Shown here piece after piece: positions 42,601-50,366 of a stretch of 64,000 nucleotides of DNA (position 1 is the first letter of the stretch; every line of letters starts with the position of its first letter). A program made the position numbers and the translations under genes. The notes beneath the pieces were generated by a model that made no database searches, had not been told where the DNA came from, and worked only from the letters and a program-made list of their open reading frames with translations. The DNA comes from Micrococcaceae bacterium (lineage in GTDB: Bacteria > Actinomycetota > Actinomycetes > Actinomycetales > Micrococcaceae): contig JABXHI010000041.1 of assembly GCA_013393415.1 (NCBI GenBank), forward strand, positions 1 to 64,000, written 5' to 3'.

Positions 42601-43142
42601 CCACCACCTGCGACCACGACATCGGCGTGGGCGTAGCGTTTCTCGTAAATTTCGGCGGGTTCTTCTTCGGATACCACACCGCCGTGTACGAATCCGCGTA
42701 GTACCTTCTGGTAGAGCGGACGCAGGAAGTCTGGCTTCATGAAGGTCTTATAGTAGAAGCCCGGCGCAAAGAATCGGCTGCCCAGCTGGTTAATGGAGCG
42801 GATATCGTATTTCAGCGAGGGCCAGGTGTTTTGGGAGCTGGCGTTGATGCCTTCGGTGATCTGTCGGTGTGCACCGCGCACGTTGGGTTCGTCATCGATC
42901 TGCATGATGGTGCCCGGATCGTGCATCGAGGCGGTTAGGACGCTGCGGGGGATGTGCAGTTTCATACTGCGAGAGAAGATGCGCTCGCCAGCCGCATACA
43001 GTGCTGACACCACGGTGTCGCCCTCGAATCCGGTGTAGGTTTCGCCGTTCCAGGTGAAGGTAACGGGTTGGGACCGGTCGATTACCTCGTGGTTCTGGGT
43101 GGGCAGACGCCGAGGTTGAGCATTGTGTTCAGAGGGGGTCAT
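39633..43142 (-). CDS. soxA: Sarcosine oxidase alpha subunit fused to gamma subunit
   Basis: Predicted protein of 1169 residues; a normal alpha subunit has about 960-1000. Order: ferredoxin-like start (QPVTFTWNGETYTGFEGDTV, without cluster Cys), dinucleotide domain with VVVAGGGPAGMSAALSAA near 175-195, second FAD/NAD region to about 500, then a GcvT/aminomethyltransferase-like folate domain with RYGAMVSEDGVVMDDGVTAH to about 960. The last ~190 residues, from about 975 (GWEVGAEPSSAAMTLQDKSA, then TVVDLTHGRALFRLTGAEAA and TRSYLLHCERSAGQYLWDTL), match the separate gamma subunit SoxG. No stand-alone soxG is present. Start overlaps soxD as ATGA. Oxidises sarcosine to glycine with folate-bound one-carbon product. 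Confidence 0.9.
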   Translation of the reverse strand: MTPSEHNAQPRRLPTQNHEVIDRSQPVTFTWNGETYTGFEGDTVVSALYAAGERIFSRSMKLHIPRSVLTASMHDPGTIMQIDDEPNVRGAHRQITEGINASSQNTWPSLKYDIRSINQLGSRFFAPGFYYKTFMKPDFLRPLYQKVLRGFVHGGVVSEEEPAEIYEKRYAHADVVVAGGGPAGMSAALSAAATGASVMLVEEEHELGGHLRWADGVLARQLASEVESNPNIRVLTNSTVAASYDDNWLPVVQRSPKPGMAERILKTRARSLVVAAGLIERPYVFEGNDLPGVMLSTAARRLINLYAIRPGDRAVVLTANPEGDAAVDDLRRAGVDVAAVVDARKGDTVVRARGRGRLQSVELSSGQRVDADLLVTAVGWTAPTSLLNMSGDRPYYEPRAARFLPGGTDEGVYAAGGIAGDGDVQQLRDHGASVGERAAAHALTERGRVIASTPTVPGQLDAVAQADLPEIEPLPVPEHPELFRSSTHGYVDYSEDITSKDLVSAVNEGYDSAELVKRFTTVTMGPLQGKLELVNFIAVVAEATGKTIAETGTTTWRPMYSPVALGALAGRNYDPVRYSSIQSWHEAHGATPLVAGQWIRPEHYGDPEAEVRRVRETVGIIDVTPLGKIDLRGPDVPKLLNLLYINKWSKLDIGKVRYGAMVSEDGVVMDDGVTAHLAEDHYLLTTTTGGAGRVWDWIEEWLQIHYPEWEVNATPVTTAYTSINIAGPHARTLLSRLTEGVDLSADAFKYMQVRTGTVAGVDDCILWRIGFTGELSYEIHVPAAYGLHVWETLLEVGKDLGVGPFGIEAQRVLRLETGHMIVGQDTDGLTQAYSAGLDWAVKLDKEDFVGKPELLWQQQKQAGPRFVAVQPVDPTIVPVEATQIMHPDGTIAGRITSSRHSPTLNRSICLAQVDHLLSEPGTMLDIRQVDGSIIQAEVMPEMSAVDAEGTRLENDTVPQPLTTFAKPIARGPVRLGTATTTIAGWEVGAEPSSAAMTLQDKSAMAKIEVRGAAHGSTAEKLQTGFGRTHQGEQGTLVIGSGPGQWHVLSEPGSQHTALEELQQMADETEELTTVVDLTHGRALFRLTGAEAAELLNKVCSLELSDDIVPDGSALRSTVAGVVTDIARNDIAGTRSYLLHCERSAGQYLWDTLFDVGAEYRIEAAGFSTV

Positions 43143-43393
43143 CGAGGGTCTCCTTCGGAACGGAGGGCTTTATTGGCGTAGGTATCGCGGTGCAGGGTGA
43201 GGTATTGGCGACATCCCGCGGAATGAAACCACCGTTCTTCGGCGATACCCCAGGTGTTGTCGCGGAAGTACAGGTATTCGCGCCATGCTTTGGGATCGGC
43301 GGTCGCGACATCGGGACGCGGCGCTTTTTCGCCGAGCTGTCGAAATTCGGTGGCGTTGCGTAGCCCGCACCACGGGCAGTTAATTTGCATCAT
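43139..43393 (-). CDS. soxD: Sarcosine oxidase delta subunit
   Basis: Predicted protein of 84 residues, the small zinc-binding delta subunit. Zinc ligands are in INCPWCGLR at the N terminus, and HSAGCRQYLTLHRD near residues 56-69. NTWGIAEERWFHSAGCRQ is the family signature. It lies between soxB (26 bp upstream) and soxA (4-bp overlap), the usual order B-D-A. Confidence 0.93.
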   Translation of the reverse strand: MMQINCPWCGLRNATEFRQLGEKAPRPDVATADPKAWREYLYFRDNTWGIAEERWFHSAGCRQYLTLHRDTYANKALRSEGDPR

Positions 43394-43419
43394 AACGTTG
43401 CTCCTTTTCGTGATTCGGG

Positions 43420-44694
43420 TTAGTGGCCAACCGCGGCGGCGCCCTTTTCGCCGACCAACCGGCCGGACGAGAAGCGGTCGAGACCGAAGCCTTTGATGAT
43501 CTCTGGACGTTTTTGCGTGGCAATGTTTTCTGCCATGGCTTCACCGGCAACTGGACCGGCTTTGAAACCGTAGGTTCCCCAGCCGACATCAACGTAGAAG
43601 CCGTCAACCTCGGTTTCGCCCATAATGGGGGAGTAGTCGGGCGTCATATCGCATAGGCCTCCCCAGTGGCGCAGTAGGCGCATCTTCGACAGGGACGGCA
43701 TCAAGCTCAGCACGTTGGTTGCGAGTCCTTCGACGAATTCCAAGGTGCCGCGCATCGAATATGAGGTGAACGGGTCGACGCTGGCGCCGAATACTAGTTC
43801 GCCGCGGTCGGTTTGGCTGACATAGACGTGCAATGTGCCGGAGACGACCACGGTGCCTAAGAATGGTTTGACCGGTTCGGTCACTGCGGCCTGCAGTGGG
43901 GAGGTGGTCACCGGCATACGGATGCCAGCCATATCGGAGATCAGCGAGGACCAACCGGCCGTAGCGTTCAGCGCCGTTTCGGTCGCGATATTGCCCTGTG
44001 AGGTTTTCACACCGGTGACTTTGCCGCCTTCGACATCGATACCGGTCACTTCGGTGTGCTGAATAATATGGACGCCCATCTCGTGTGCGGCGCGAGCATA
44101 ACCCCAGACCACCGCATCGTGACGGATCGTACCGCCGGGTGGGTGGTACAGCGCCCCGAGCACCGGATACCGGGTGCTTTTCGACGTATCGATATACGGC
44201 ACGAGTTCTTTGACCGCGTCGGCATCGATGACTTCCGAATTCACGCCCTGCACCTTGTTGACCTCGGCGCGCCAGCGCATCGTCCGCATGCCGCCGTCAT
44301 CGTGCGCCAATGATAGGTGACCCATTTGAGCGAACATCAGGTTGAAATTCAATTCGCTTGAGAGCTCTTCGTAGAGTTTCAACGAGCGATCGTAGAACTT
44401 CACGCCATCCGGGGTGAGATAGTTCGACCGCAGGATCGACGTATTACGGCCCGAACCGCCACCTCCGATGTAGCCCTTGTCGATCACCGCGATGTTGGTG
44501 ATGCCATGGTTCTTGGCCAAATAGTATGCGGTGGCGAGCCCGTGGAGGCCACCACCGATGATCACCACATCGTAGCTACTCTTCATATCAGGCTGAGACC
44601 AAACCTCTGGCCAGCCTTCCTGGGACAACCCCTTGGAGAAGAGTTGGAACGCGGAATAGCGCGAACGTTGTTTGCCGGGCGTTGGATTATTCAT
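43420..44694 (-). CDS. soxB: Sarcosine oxidase beta subunit
   Basis: Predicted protein of 424 residues, FAD/FMN-containing. The Rossmann start is DVVIIGGGLHGLATAYYLAK, followed by NTSILRSNYLTPDGVKFYD. GGTIRHDAVVWGYARAA (His about 192) matches the position of the covalent FMN-linking His of the heterotetrameric enzyme. The C-terminal part has DGFYVDVGWGTYGFKAGPVA. I chose ATG 44694 (or GTG 44697), behind AAAGGA; an upstream extension to 44928 has no family match. First gene of soxB-D-A(G). Confidence 0.93.
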   Translation of the reverse strand: MNNPTPGKQRSRYSAFQLFSKGLSQEGWPEVWSQPDMKSSYDVVIIGGGLHGLATAYYLAKNHGITNIAVIDKGYIGGGGSGRNTSILRSNYLTPDGVKFYDRSLKLYEELSSELNFNLMFAQMGHLSLAHDDGGMRTMRWRAEVNKVQGVNSEVIDADAVKELVPYIDTSKSTRYPVLGALYHPPGGTIRHDAVVWGYARAAHEMGVHIIQHTEVTGIDVEGGKVTGVKTSQGNIATETALNATAGWSSLISDMAGIRMPVTTSPLQAAVTEPVKPFLGTVVVSGTLHVYVSQTDRGELVFGASVDPFTSYSMRGTLEFVEGLATNVLSLMPSLSKMRLLRHWGGLCDMTPDYSPIMGETEVDGFYVDVGWGTYGFKAGPVAGEAMAENIATQKRPEIIKGFGLDRFSSGRLVGEKGAAAVGH

Positions 44695-45008
44695 CACGCG
44701 TATCAAGTCCTTTGTATACGAGAATGCTCGTACATATCGACGGTGTCGTATCGGGTATTTTGGACATCCCTGGTGACTGCGGAAAAGCCAGGTGAATGTC
44801 GCGCTAGCCAATCTTGAGTTGTGACCTTCACTACAGCTGACCCTAGGTTGCCACCGCGCGATATTCCTAGTCAAGGCTAGGGTCGCGTCAGGTGAGTTGC
44901 CTTTTAATAACCGTGATATAAGCTGCATTGCAGCATGCTTCGAGGTCAGAGCGGTCTCACGTTTGGGCGCGCGCTGCTCCCGAGCAACGGATCGTTTTAG
45001 AATAGGAA
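44695..45008. promoter_or_regulatory. soxB upstream region with inverted repeat
   Basis: About 314 bases between divergent genes. An inverted repeat TACGAG-AATG-CTCGTA at 44717-44732 lies 22 bases before the soxB start, a good place for a repressor site. TTGACT on the minus strand (near 44868-44873) might be a -35 box, without a good partner. Glycine- or folate-type riboswitch features were not seen. Confidence 0.4.
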
Positions 45009-45635
45009 ATGATGGGTTTGAAACCGGGAATGCTCGAGGCTCTTATCCGTGCACGGAACACCATAATGCTGCTCCCCACCGCTCGAGTTTCAAGAACCTT
45101 CCCCATGCTGTTGATGGCCAGTGCGCTGGCTCTGAGCTTCACGAGTTGCGCTGCGAACACCGACGAGAGGGAATACTTGGATGCCCAGCAAGCTGAAGCT
45201 CGCAGTCTTGAACTGCTCGAAGAGCTTTCCGCCCAGGTGCCGACGGATGCAGTCGATACCAATGACCCGCTACCAGGACCGGGCGACGAGTCGCACAGTC
45301 CGAAGATCTGCGAAGGCGTAGACGGTGGAAATGCTGGGACACCAATGTACTATCCGGGTGAAATATCCATCCGCCTGATCGAAGATGCCGACGCTTCAGC
45401 CGTAGCCGAGAATATGATTGAGCAGTTGCAGGCCGATCACGCTTGGCGGACAAGCCAGAACCTGGCCGTGACCGAAGAAGATGACAACGCTCAGCGGGGA
45501 CTGGTCACGGATGATGGCTATATGATTGCGATTCGGGCCCACGAGCACACCGACGGTCATGATGCACTCAATATTGCGGTGTGGAGCCCCTGCTACTCTG
45601 CCGATGACGGGCAGGGCGCCGATATTGGCGACTGA
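45009..45635 (+). CDS. Lipoprotein of unknown function
   Basis: Predicted protein of 208 residues from ATG 45009; ATG 45066 would give a more usual signal-peptide length before the lipobox (SFTSC). The mature part is acidic, with an alpha-helical AEARSLELLEELSAQVP start and a C-terminal beta-rich region GYMIAIRAHEHTDGHDALNI ending with a Cys (WSPCYSA) that could pair with KICEG. I do not recognise the family, though such LppA/LppP-like lipoproteins are common in actinobacteria. A surface nuclease gene follows 35 bp downstream. Confidence 0.65.
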   Translation: MMGLKPGMLEALIRARNTIMLLPTARVSRTFPMLLMASALALSFTSCAANTDEREYLDAQQAEARSLELLEELSAQVPTDAVDTNDPLPGPGDESHSPKICEGVDGGNAGTPMYYPGEISIRLIEDADASAVAENMIEQLQADHAWRTSQNLAVTEEDDNAQRGLVTDDGYMIAIRAHEHTDGHDALNIAVWSPCYSADDGQGADIGD

Positions 45636-45670
45636 ATTTTTCTGTTGTGAACACATGAAGAGAGGGCCGC

Positions 45671-46879
45671 GTGAGGGTCACTAAAAAAGTGGTGTTATGG
45701 ACCGCTGGCATTTTGCTGGTTCCGGCGCTGGCGATCATCGGATGGTCGTATGCAGCGTTGAGCGATGACGGTCGTGACACCGCATCGGTCCTCCGAGTAA
45801 TCGATGGAGACACTATAGACGTGGACTTGGACGGCGAGGAAACGCGGGTGCGATTGCTGAATATAGATACTCCGGAAACAAAACATCCCGATGAAGCCGT
45901 GCAATGTCTTGGGTCAGAGGCAAGCGATTTTCTAGAAGAACTTTTACCGACTGGTACTGAAGTGCAATTGGAGTATGACGTTGAGCGTGAAGATCATTAT
46001 GGGCGGACACTTGCCGGAGTATTTCACGAGGATTCTTTGGTCAATTCGCAGATAGCCACGCAGGGACTGGGTGTGGCCGTGGTGTACGAACCAAACCGGA
46101 AATTCTATGACCAGGTCAAAGCTGCTGAACACAATGCAAGAAATCATCAGGCTGGCCTCTTCGACCCAGAAGTCGATTGTGCTTTGCCACAACAGTTGAC
46201 GAACTTGCAAGACAATATTGACCAGGCTCCAGAGGACCTGCCGTCGGATGTAGCCGGTGTTGAAGAATCGCTTGAGACGTTAGCCCCTCTGCAAGCTCAG
46301 GTCGATGAGTACCTTTCCCTCCTTGCCGAGCTCAGTGACAATGATGGACCGCGTTTTTTAGCCTTGGTATACGCAGATCGTCTCGACGATTTTGAGAACC
46401 AGTTAGCTTCTCACCAATCGGCTCTCCAGGAGCGAGAAACAGCGCTGACGGAGCACAAAACGGAACTCGAGGCCGAGGCGGAACGTAAGCGCGAGGAAGA
46501 AGAACGGCAACGAGCCGAAGAGGAACGGCAGGAAGCCGCAGCGGAGGCGGAGCGTCAACGGCAGCAAGAAGCTGCAGAAGAGCAACAACAGCAGCAGGAA
46601 GCCGAGCGGCAGCGTCGTCAACAAGTTGAACCCGACCGAGGCCAAACACCAGACGTGCAAGAGCAACGAAGTGAAACCTCTGGTTCCTCCGGCTCGTCGG
46701 GTTCCTCGAGCGGGTCATCCAGCAATTCTCGATCATCAAACGATTCGTCAGGTGGTTCAGGTTCCTCAGGAACGTCTGGCAGTGGGGCGCCGTCCGGGTA
46801 TGGCACTGACGCGGATTATCCTGGCTATACAGGGCCCCGTTGCTACGCGCCAGGTGGACAGTACTGGCGGCCGTGTTAA
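45671..46879 (+). CDS. Thermonuclease-family nuclease with coiled coil and Ser/Gly linker
   Basis: Predicted protein of 402 residues. One N-terminal helix (signal anchor). SNase domain about 38-165: SVLRVIDGDTIDVDLDG, catalytic Arg and Glu in VRLLNIDTPETKHP, second Arg in DHYGRTLAGVFH. A long Glu/Arg/Gln-rich coiled coil (about 235-320) follows, then a Ser/Gly-rich linker (about 335-375) and a C-terminal YPGYTGPRCYAPGGQYWRPC, a short Cys-paired tail shared by several actinobacterial surface proteins. It should be secreted or wall-associated and cleave nucleic acids outside the cell. Start GTG 45671 has AGAGGG upstream. Confidence 0.88.
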   Translation: MRVTKKVVLWTAGILLVPALAIIGWSYAALSDDGRDTASVLRVIDGDTIDVDLDGEETRVRLLNIDTPETKHPDEAVQCLGSEASDFLEELLPTGTEVQLEYDVEREDHYGRTLAGVFHEDSLVNSQIATQGLGVAVVYEPNRKFYDQVKAAEHNARNHQAGLFDPEVDCALPQQLTNLQDNIDQAPEDLPSDVAGVEESLETLAPLQAQVDEYLSLLAELSDNDGPRFLALVYADRLDDFENQLASHQSALQERETALTEHKTELEAEAERKREEEERQRAEEERQEAAAEAERQRQQEAAEEQQQQQEAERQRRQQVEPDRGQTPDVQEQRSETSGSSGSSGSSSGSSSNSRSSNDSSGGSGSSGTSGSGAPSGYGTDADYPGYTGPRCYAPGGQYWRPC

Positions 46880-46977
46880 CGTCGATGGCTCAGCAGAGCT
46901 GTTCATCAACCATTCCAAATTATGTCTGAGTCAATACGATAGAAGCGTCAGGCTGATCGCCATCACGAGAGGTACCG

Positions 46978-48201
46978 ATGACTGCTGCATTGCCCGAACT
47001 TGAGCCACAACTGATCGAATCCATGCACCAGCTCTATCGTGAACTGCATGCAGCACCCGAGTTGTCGATGCAGGAGCACGCCACCGCACATCGCCTGGAG
47101 GCATTCCTGGACGAACTCGACATCGAACACTTCCGTTGTGGTGGTACTGGTGTCGTGGGGATCTTGCGCAATGGTGACGGACCGACCGTGGCCTTCCGGG
47201 CCGATACTGACGGCCTCCCGGTTGCGGAAGACACCGGCCTCGAGTACGCTTCGACGGCTCGCGGACAACTCGACGACGGTACCGAGGTTCCGCTGATGCA
47301 TGCTTGCGGGCACGATACTCACATGGCAACAGCCATGACCGCGATCCGCGTGCTGGTTGCCAACCCTGATGCCTGGGCAGGCACCCTGGTGATCATCTTT
47401 CAACCCGGAGAAGAAACTGCGGCCGGTGCCCAGGCCATGATTGAAGACGGGCTCTGGGAGAAGGCCCCGAAACCAGAGGTGGTCTACGGTCAACACGTCA
47501 TGCCGAACCTGACCGGCACGATCAATTATTCGATCGGTGATGCAATGTCCATGGCGGACTCCTGGAAGGTCACCCTCTATGGTCGGGGATCGCACGGTTC
47601 ACAGCCACAAGACTCGACGGACCCTATTGTCTTGGGTGCGCACATCATTACCCGCATTCAAGGCGTCGTGTCTCGAGAGATTGATCCGCGGGATGCCGCA
47701 GTGGTGACCGTGGGAACCTTTCACGCCGGTTTGAAAGAAAACATCATCCCGGCCACCGCAGAATTCACCCTCAACGTGCGCAATCTGGATGCCAGTACCC
47801 GGCAGGTTGTGTTGGCAGCATTGCGGCGCATTATTCAAGGCGAGGCCATGACTTCTGGAGCGCCCGAACCAAAGATCGAGGAACTTTCGACCTTTCCCCG
47901 GAACTACAATGACCCAACCGAAGCCACCGCAGCCATGAGCGCGTTGAAGAACGAACTGGGTGAGAAAGCGGTCATCGAAACCGAGCCCCTCATGGGCTCT
48001 GAAGATTTTGGTGCGCTCGCTGCAGCCATCGAGGTACCAAGCGTCTTCTGGATGTTCGGCGGGCATCCCCAAAAGCGCTTGGATTCCGGTCGAGTGCCAG
48101 TCAACCACTCGCCGTTCTTTGCTCCGGTAATGGAGCCGACACTGTCGACCGGGCTGCGCGCAGCACTTGCCGTTCTGCTGTCGAAATTAGGGCGATCGTA
48201 A
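46978..48201 (+). CDS. M20-family metallo-amidohydrolase
   Basis: Predicted protein of 407 residues. Metal-binding and catalytic motifs: VAFRADTDGLPVAEDTG (Asp), HACGHDTHMATAMTAI (two His/Asp), IIFQPGEETAAGAQAM (Glu), and late MGSEDFGALAAAIEVP. The dimerisation domain inserts between about 185 and 300. This is the hippurate/IAA-amino-acid hydrolase-like subgroup, which removes acyl groups from amino acids or peptides. The 3' end lies eight bases from the convergent DUF1801 gene. Single gene, substrate not deducible. Confidence 0.9.
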   Translation: MTAALPELEPQLIESMHQLYRELHAAPELSMQEHATAHRLEAFLDELDIEHFRCGGTGVVGILRNGDGPTVAFRADTDGLPVAEDTGLEYASTARGQLDDGTEVPLMHACGHDTHMATAMTAIRVLVANPDAWAGTLVIIFQPGEETAAGAQAMIEDGLWEKAPKPEVVYGQHVMPNLTGTINYSIGDAMSMADSWKVTLYGRGSHGSQPQDSTDPIVLGAHIITRIQGVVSREIDPRDAAVVTVGTFHAGLKENIIPATAEFTLNVRNLDASTRQVVLAALRRIIQGEAMTSGAPEPKIEELSTFPRNYNDPTEATAAMSALKNELGEKAVIETEPLMGSEDFGALAAAIEVPSVFWMFGGHPQKRLDSGRVPVNHSPFFAPVMEPTLSTGLRAALAVLLSKLGRS

Positions 48202-48208
48202 CTGGATA

Positions 48209-48580
48209 TTACTGGGCCCAGAACGTCGTAGAACCCCTCTTGAACTCCATGCAACGGGTAATGATGTCTCTGAGTAGGTCGTAGTTCACGTCTTGGTTCC
48301 AACGAATCTGGAACTTCATTTTCGTGTGCCCGTACCCGGTCTCTTTGATGCGGCCGAGGTATTCGGACAAGACCTGTATTTCTGGAGCCACGGTGAAGTA
48401 GTTTTTGGCTGCACTGAACGCGATGATGAACGTACCGTTATGCGTCAGCATGGGCTGATTCCATTTGATCTCCAATTTCAGGTCCGGGAACTCACGCTGA
48501 GCCCACTCGATGACGTGCTGTAGTTTGGCGCGATGATCTTCGTTGGGAACCGTCTCTAAAAATTCTTGCAGCGTATCCAT
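48209..48580 (-). CDS. DUF1801 (YdhG-like) protein
   Basis: Predicted protein of 123 residues of the DUF1801 / YdhG fold, which is structurally like frataxin/CyaY and sometimes called iron chaperone. Features are FPDLKLEIKWNQPMLTHNGT, FIIAFSAAKNYFTVAPE and GYGHTKMKFQIRWNQDVNYD. I chose ATG 48580 (MDTLQEFLETVP); an upstream in-frame codon at 48628 adds 16 unlikely residues. Function in this family is not settled. Confidence 0.82.
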   Translation of the reverse strand: MDTLQEFLETVPNEDHRAKLQHVIEWAQREFPDLKLEIKWNQPMLTHNGTFIIAFSAAKNYFTVAPEIQVLSEYLGRIKETGYGHTKMKFQIRWNQDVNYDLLRDIITRCMEFKRGSTTFWAQ

Positions 48581-48714
48581 GACACCAGCCTCCATATTGT
48601 GGTCATTTCCAATTGATGAATTGATCAATCGTTTGGAGTCGCGTAAGTTGTGTGAATATCATTACGTGATAACCAACACGATTCACACCGTATTGGGCAC
48701 AGAAGAACGACTCC

Positions 48715-49707
48715 ATGAACAACACTACGGCTCGTCGACGCCGCTTGGCACTCATCGGTTCAACCGCTGCAGCAGCAATGCTCGCACTCACCGCGTGTGG
48801 CGGAGATAACTCAGGTGATAGTGGTGCTGACGGTGAGCTGACTCCCGTCGAAGTCGGCGTTATTCCGATCGGCGATGTCGCCTCGATCTACGTTGGTCAG
48901 CAAGAGGGTATCTTTGAAGAACATGGCATCGATCTGACACTTACCCAAGCCCAAGGCGGTGTAGCGATTGTGCCAAGAGTGCAATCGGGCGATCTAGACT
49001 TCGGTTGTTCTAACGTCACCAGCTTGGTGATGGCCCGTTCCCAGGGGCTCCCGGTCCAGATTGTCGCTACCGGCCCGCAGACCACTGGTAGCCCGGATGA
49101 AGACTTTGCTGCTGTGATGGTCGACCCAGACTCAGGCATCGAGTCCATCACGGATCTCGAGGGCCAAACGTTTGCCGTCAACACCCTCAATAATATATTC
49201 GATTCCGTGATTTCCTCAGGCCTCGAAGATGAAGGTGGCGACGCCGATCAGGTTGAATTCGTCGAGATGGCTTTCCCGGATATGGTCGCCCAGTTAGAAG
49301 CCGGCAATGTCGATGCGATTTCTGCGGTTGACCCATTCGCAGTTATGGGTGATGAGGCTGGCCTTGAGCGGATTTACGGACCGTTCTCTGAGCCGGTCGA
49401 AGATCTCTCGATCGGCGGTTATTTCACGAATGAACAAATGCTTGCTGAAGACCCAGAACTCGTCGAGAACTTTACGGCTGCAATGAAAGCATCGCAGCAG
49501 TACGCAGAAGATAACCCGGATGTTGTGCGGGAAGTGATTACTGAATACACCGAATCTGACCCGGAGATCATCGAGCAAACGGCACTGCCCCGGTTCCCGC
49601 AGGAGCACCATCGCGAGTCCTTGCAGCAGATTATCGGCATTTCGGTAGACACGGGTCTGATCGACGAGCCCGTTGAGTTGGACGAACTCATTGTTGAAGG
49701 TGCCTAA
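48715..49707 (+). CDS. ABC transporter solute-binding lipoprotein (SsuA/NrtA/TauA-like), orphan
   Basis: Predicted protein of 330 residues. Signal peptide with lipobox LALTAC. The binding domain has VEVGVIPIGDVASIYVGQQE, the family phrase GIFEEHGIDLTLTQAQGG, and VDAISAVDPFAVMG. It belongs to the NMT1/SsuA-like group, which bind sulfonates, nitrate, pyrimidine precursors or similar. No permease or ATPase gene is adjacent on either side, so it either serves components elsewhere or is orphaned. Confidence 0.87.
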   Translation: MNNTTARRRRLALIGSTAAAAMLALTACGGDNSGDSGADGELTPVEVGVIPIGDVASIYVGQQEGIFEEHGIDLTLTQAQGGVAIVPRVQSGDLDFGCSNVTSLVMARSQGLPVQIVATGPQTTGSPDEDFAAVMVDPDSGIESITDLEGQTFAVNTLNNIFDSVISSGLEDEGGDADQVEFVEMAFPDMVAQLEAGNVDAISAVDPFAVMGDEAGLERIYGPFSEPVEDLSIGGYFTNEQMLAEDPELVENFTAAMKASQQYAEDNPDVVREVITEYTESDPEIIEQTALPRFPQEHHRESLQQIIGISVDTGLIDEPVELDELIVEGA

Positions 49708-49728
49708 AATGGGCTGTTAGGTCGTCGG

Positions 49729-50295
49729 CTATGAGCTGTTGCTAGCAAAACATAGGCGACGAGTAACCTGAGCTGCCAGCTCGGCTGGACTCTCAGGTAG
49801 TGGTAGAGCCTTGTTGATCCATAAGCTCGCAAGTCCATGCACAATGGAGAATGCTGCGTATGCATCAATTCGAAGTTCTGCTTCGTGGGCGGCAGACTGC
49901 TGTGTGGCAGTGGTGAGGGCGTTCGTGAGTGCATCCCATGTTGCATTGCGCGCGTCGTTGAGTCGAGAATCAGTATCATCCAGGAGTCGTGGCTGCCACA
50001 TGACCGTATAAAGGCCTGGATGTTCTAGCGCCCAACTGACGTATTCGACGCCCATGGCGTAGATATCCGATGGGTGTTTCGTGATCGCTGCCAGAAGCTG
50101 TTCGAGGCCTCGGGTAGATAGGGCAGAAAGCAGGCCTTGCCGTGTGGCGAAGTGATGTACCGGCGCTGAGTGACTCACGCCAGTTTTCCGTGCTAATGCT
50201 CGCAAGGTAATTGCTTCGGCGTTTGCTTCCTCCGCCATAAGTTCAGCTTCGTCTAATAGTGCGCAGCGCAAGTTGCCGTGGTGATAATCGCTCAT
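49729..50295 (-). CDS. TetR/AcrR-family regulator
   Basis: Predicted protein of 188 residues. The N-terminal helix-turn-helix shows AITLRALARKTGVSHSAPVH and HFATRQGLLSALSTRGLEQL, typical of TetR with a TetR_C_13-like ligand domain after. It is divergent from a DoxX-like membrane gene; an inverted repeat in the 71-bp gap is a good operator. It probably represses both. Confidence 0.9.
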   Translation of the reverse strand: MSDYHHGNLRCALLDEAELMAEEANAEAITLRALARKTGVSHSAPVHHFATRQGLLSALSTRGLEQLLAAITKHPSDIYAMGVEYVSWALEHPGLYTVMWQPRLLDDTDSRLNDARNATWDALTNALTTATQQSAAHEAELRIDAYAAFSIVHGLASLWINKALPLPESPAELAAQVTRRLCFASNSS

Positions 50296-50307
50296 GCCGT
50301 CAGCCTA

Positions 50308-50356
50308 TCTAGACAGTGCAAGATGTCACACTAGAATGATGTAGACGCTGTCTAGA
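50308..50356. promoter_or_regulatory. TetR operator candidate
   Basis: TCTAGACAG (50308-50316) and CTGTCTAGA (50348-50356) form a perfect 9-bp inverted repeat with 31 bp between arms, and each arm contains the palindrome TCTAGA. A further CTAGA lies at 50331-50335. It covers the divergent gap between the regulator and the DoxX-like gene, as expected for a TetR site. Confidence 0.65.
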
Positions 50357-50366
50357 TTGGGTTGCC

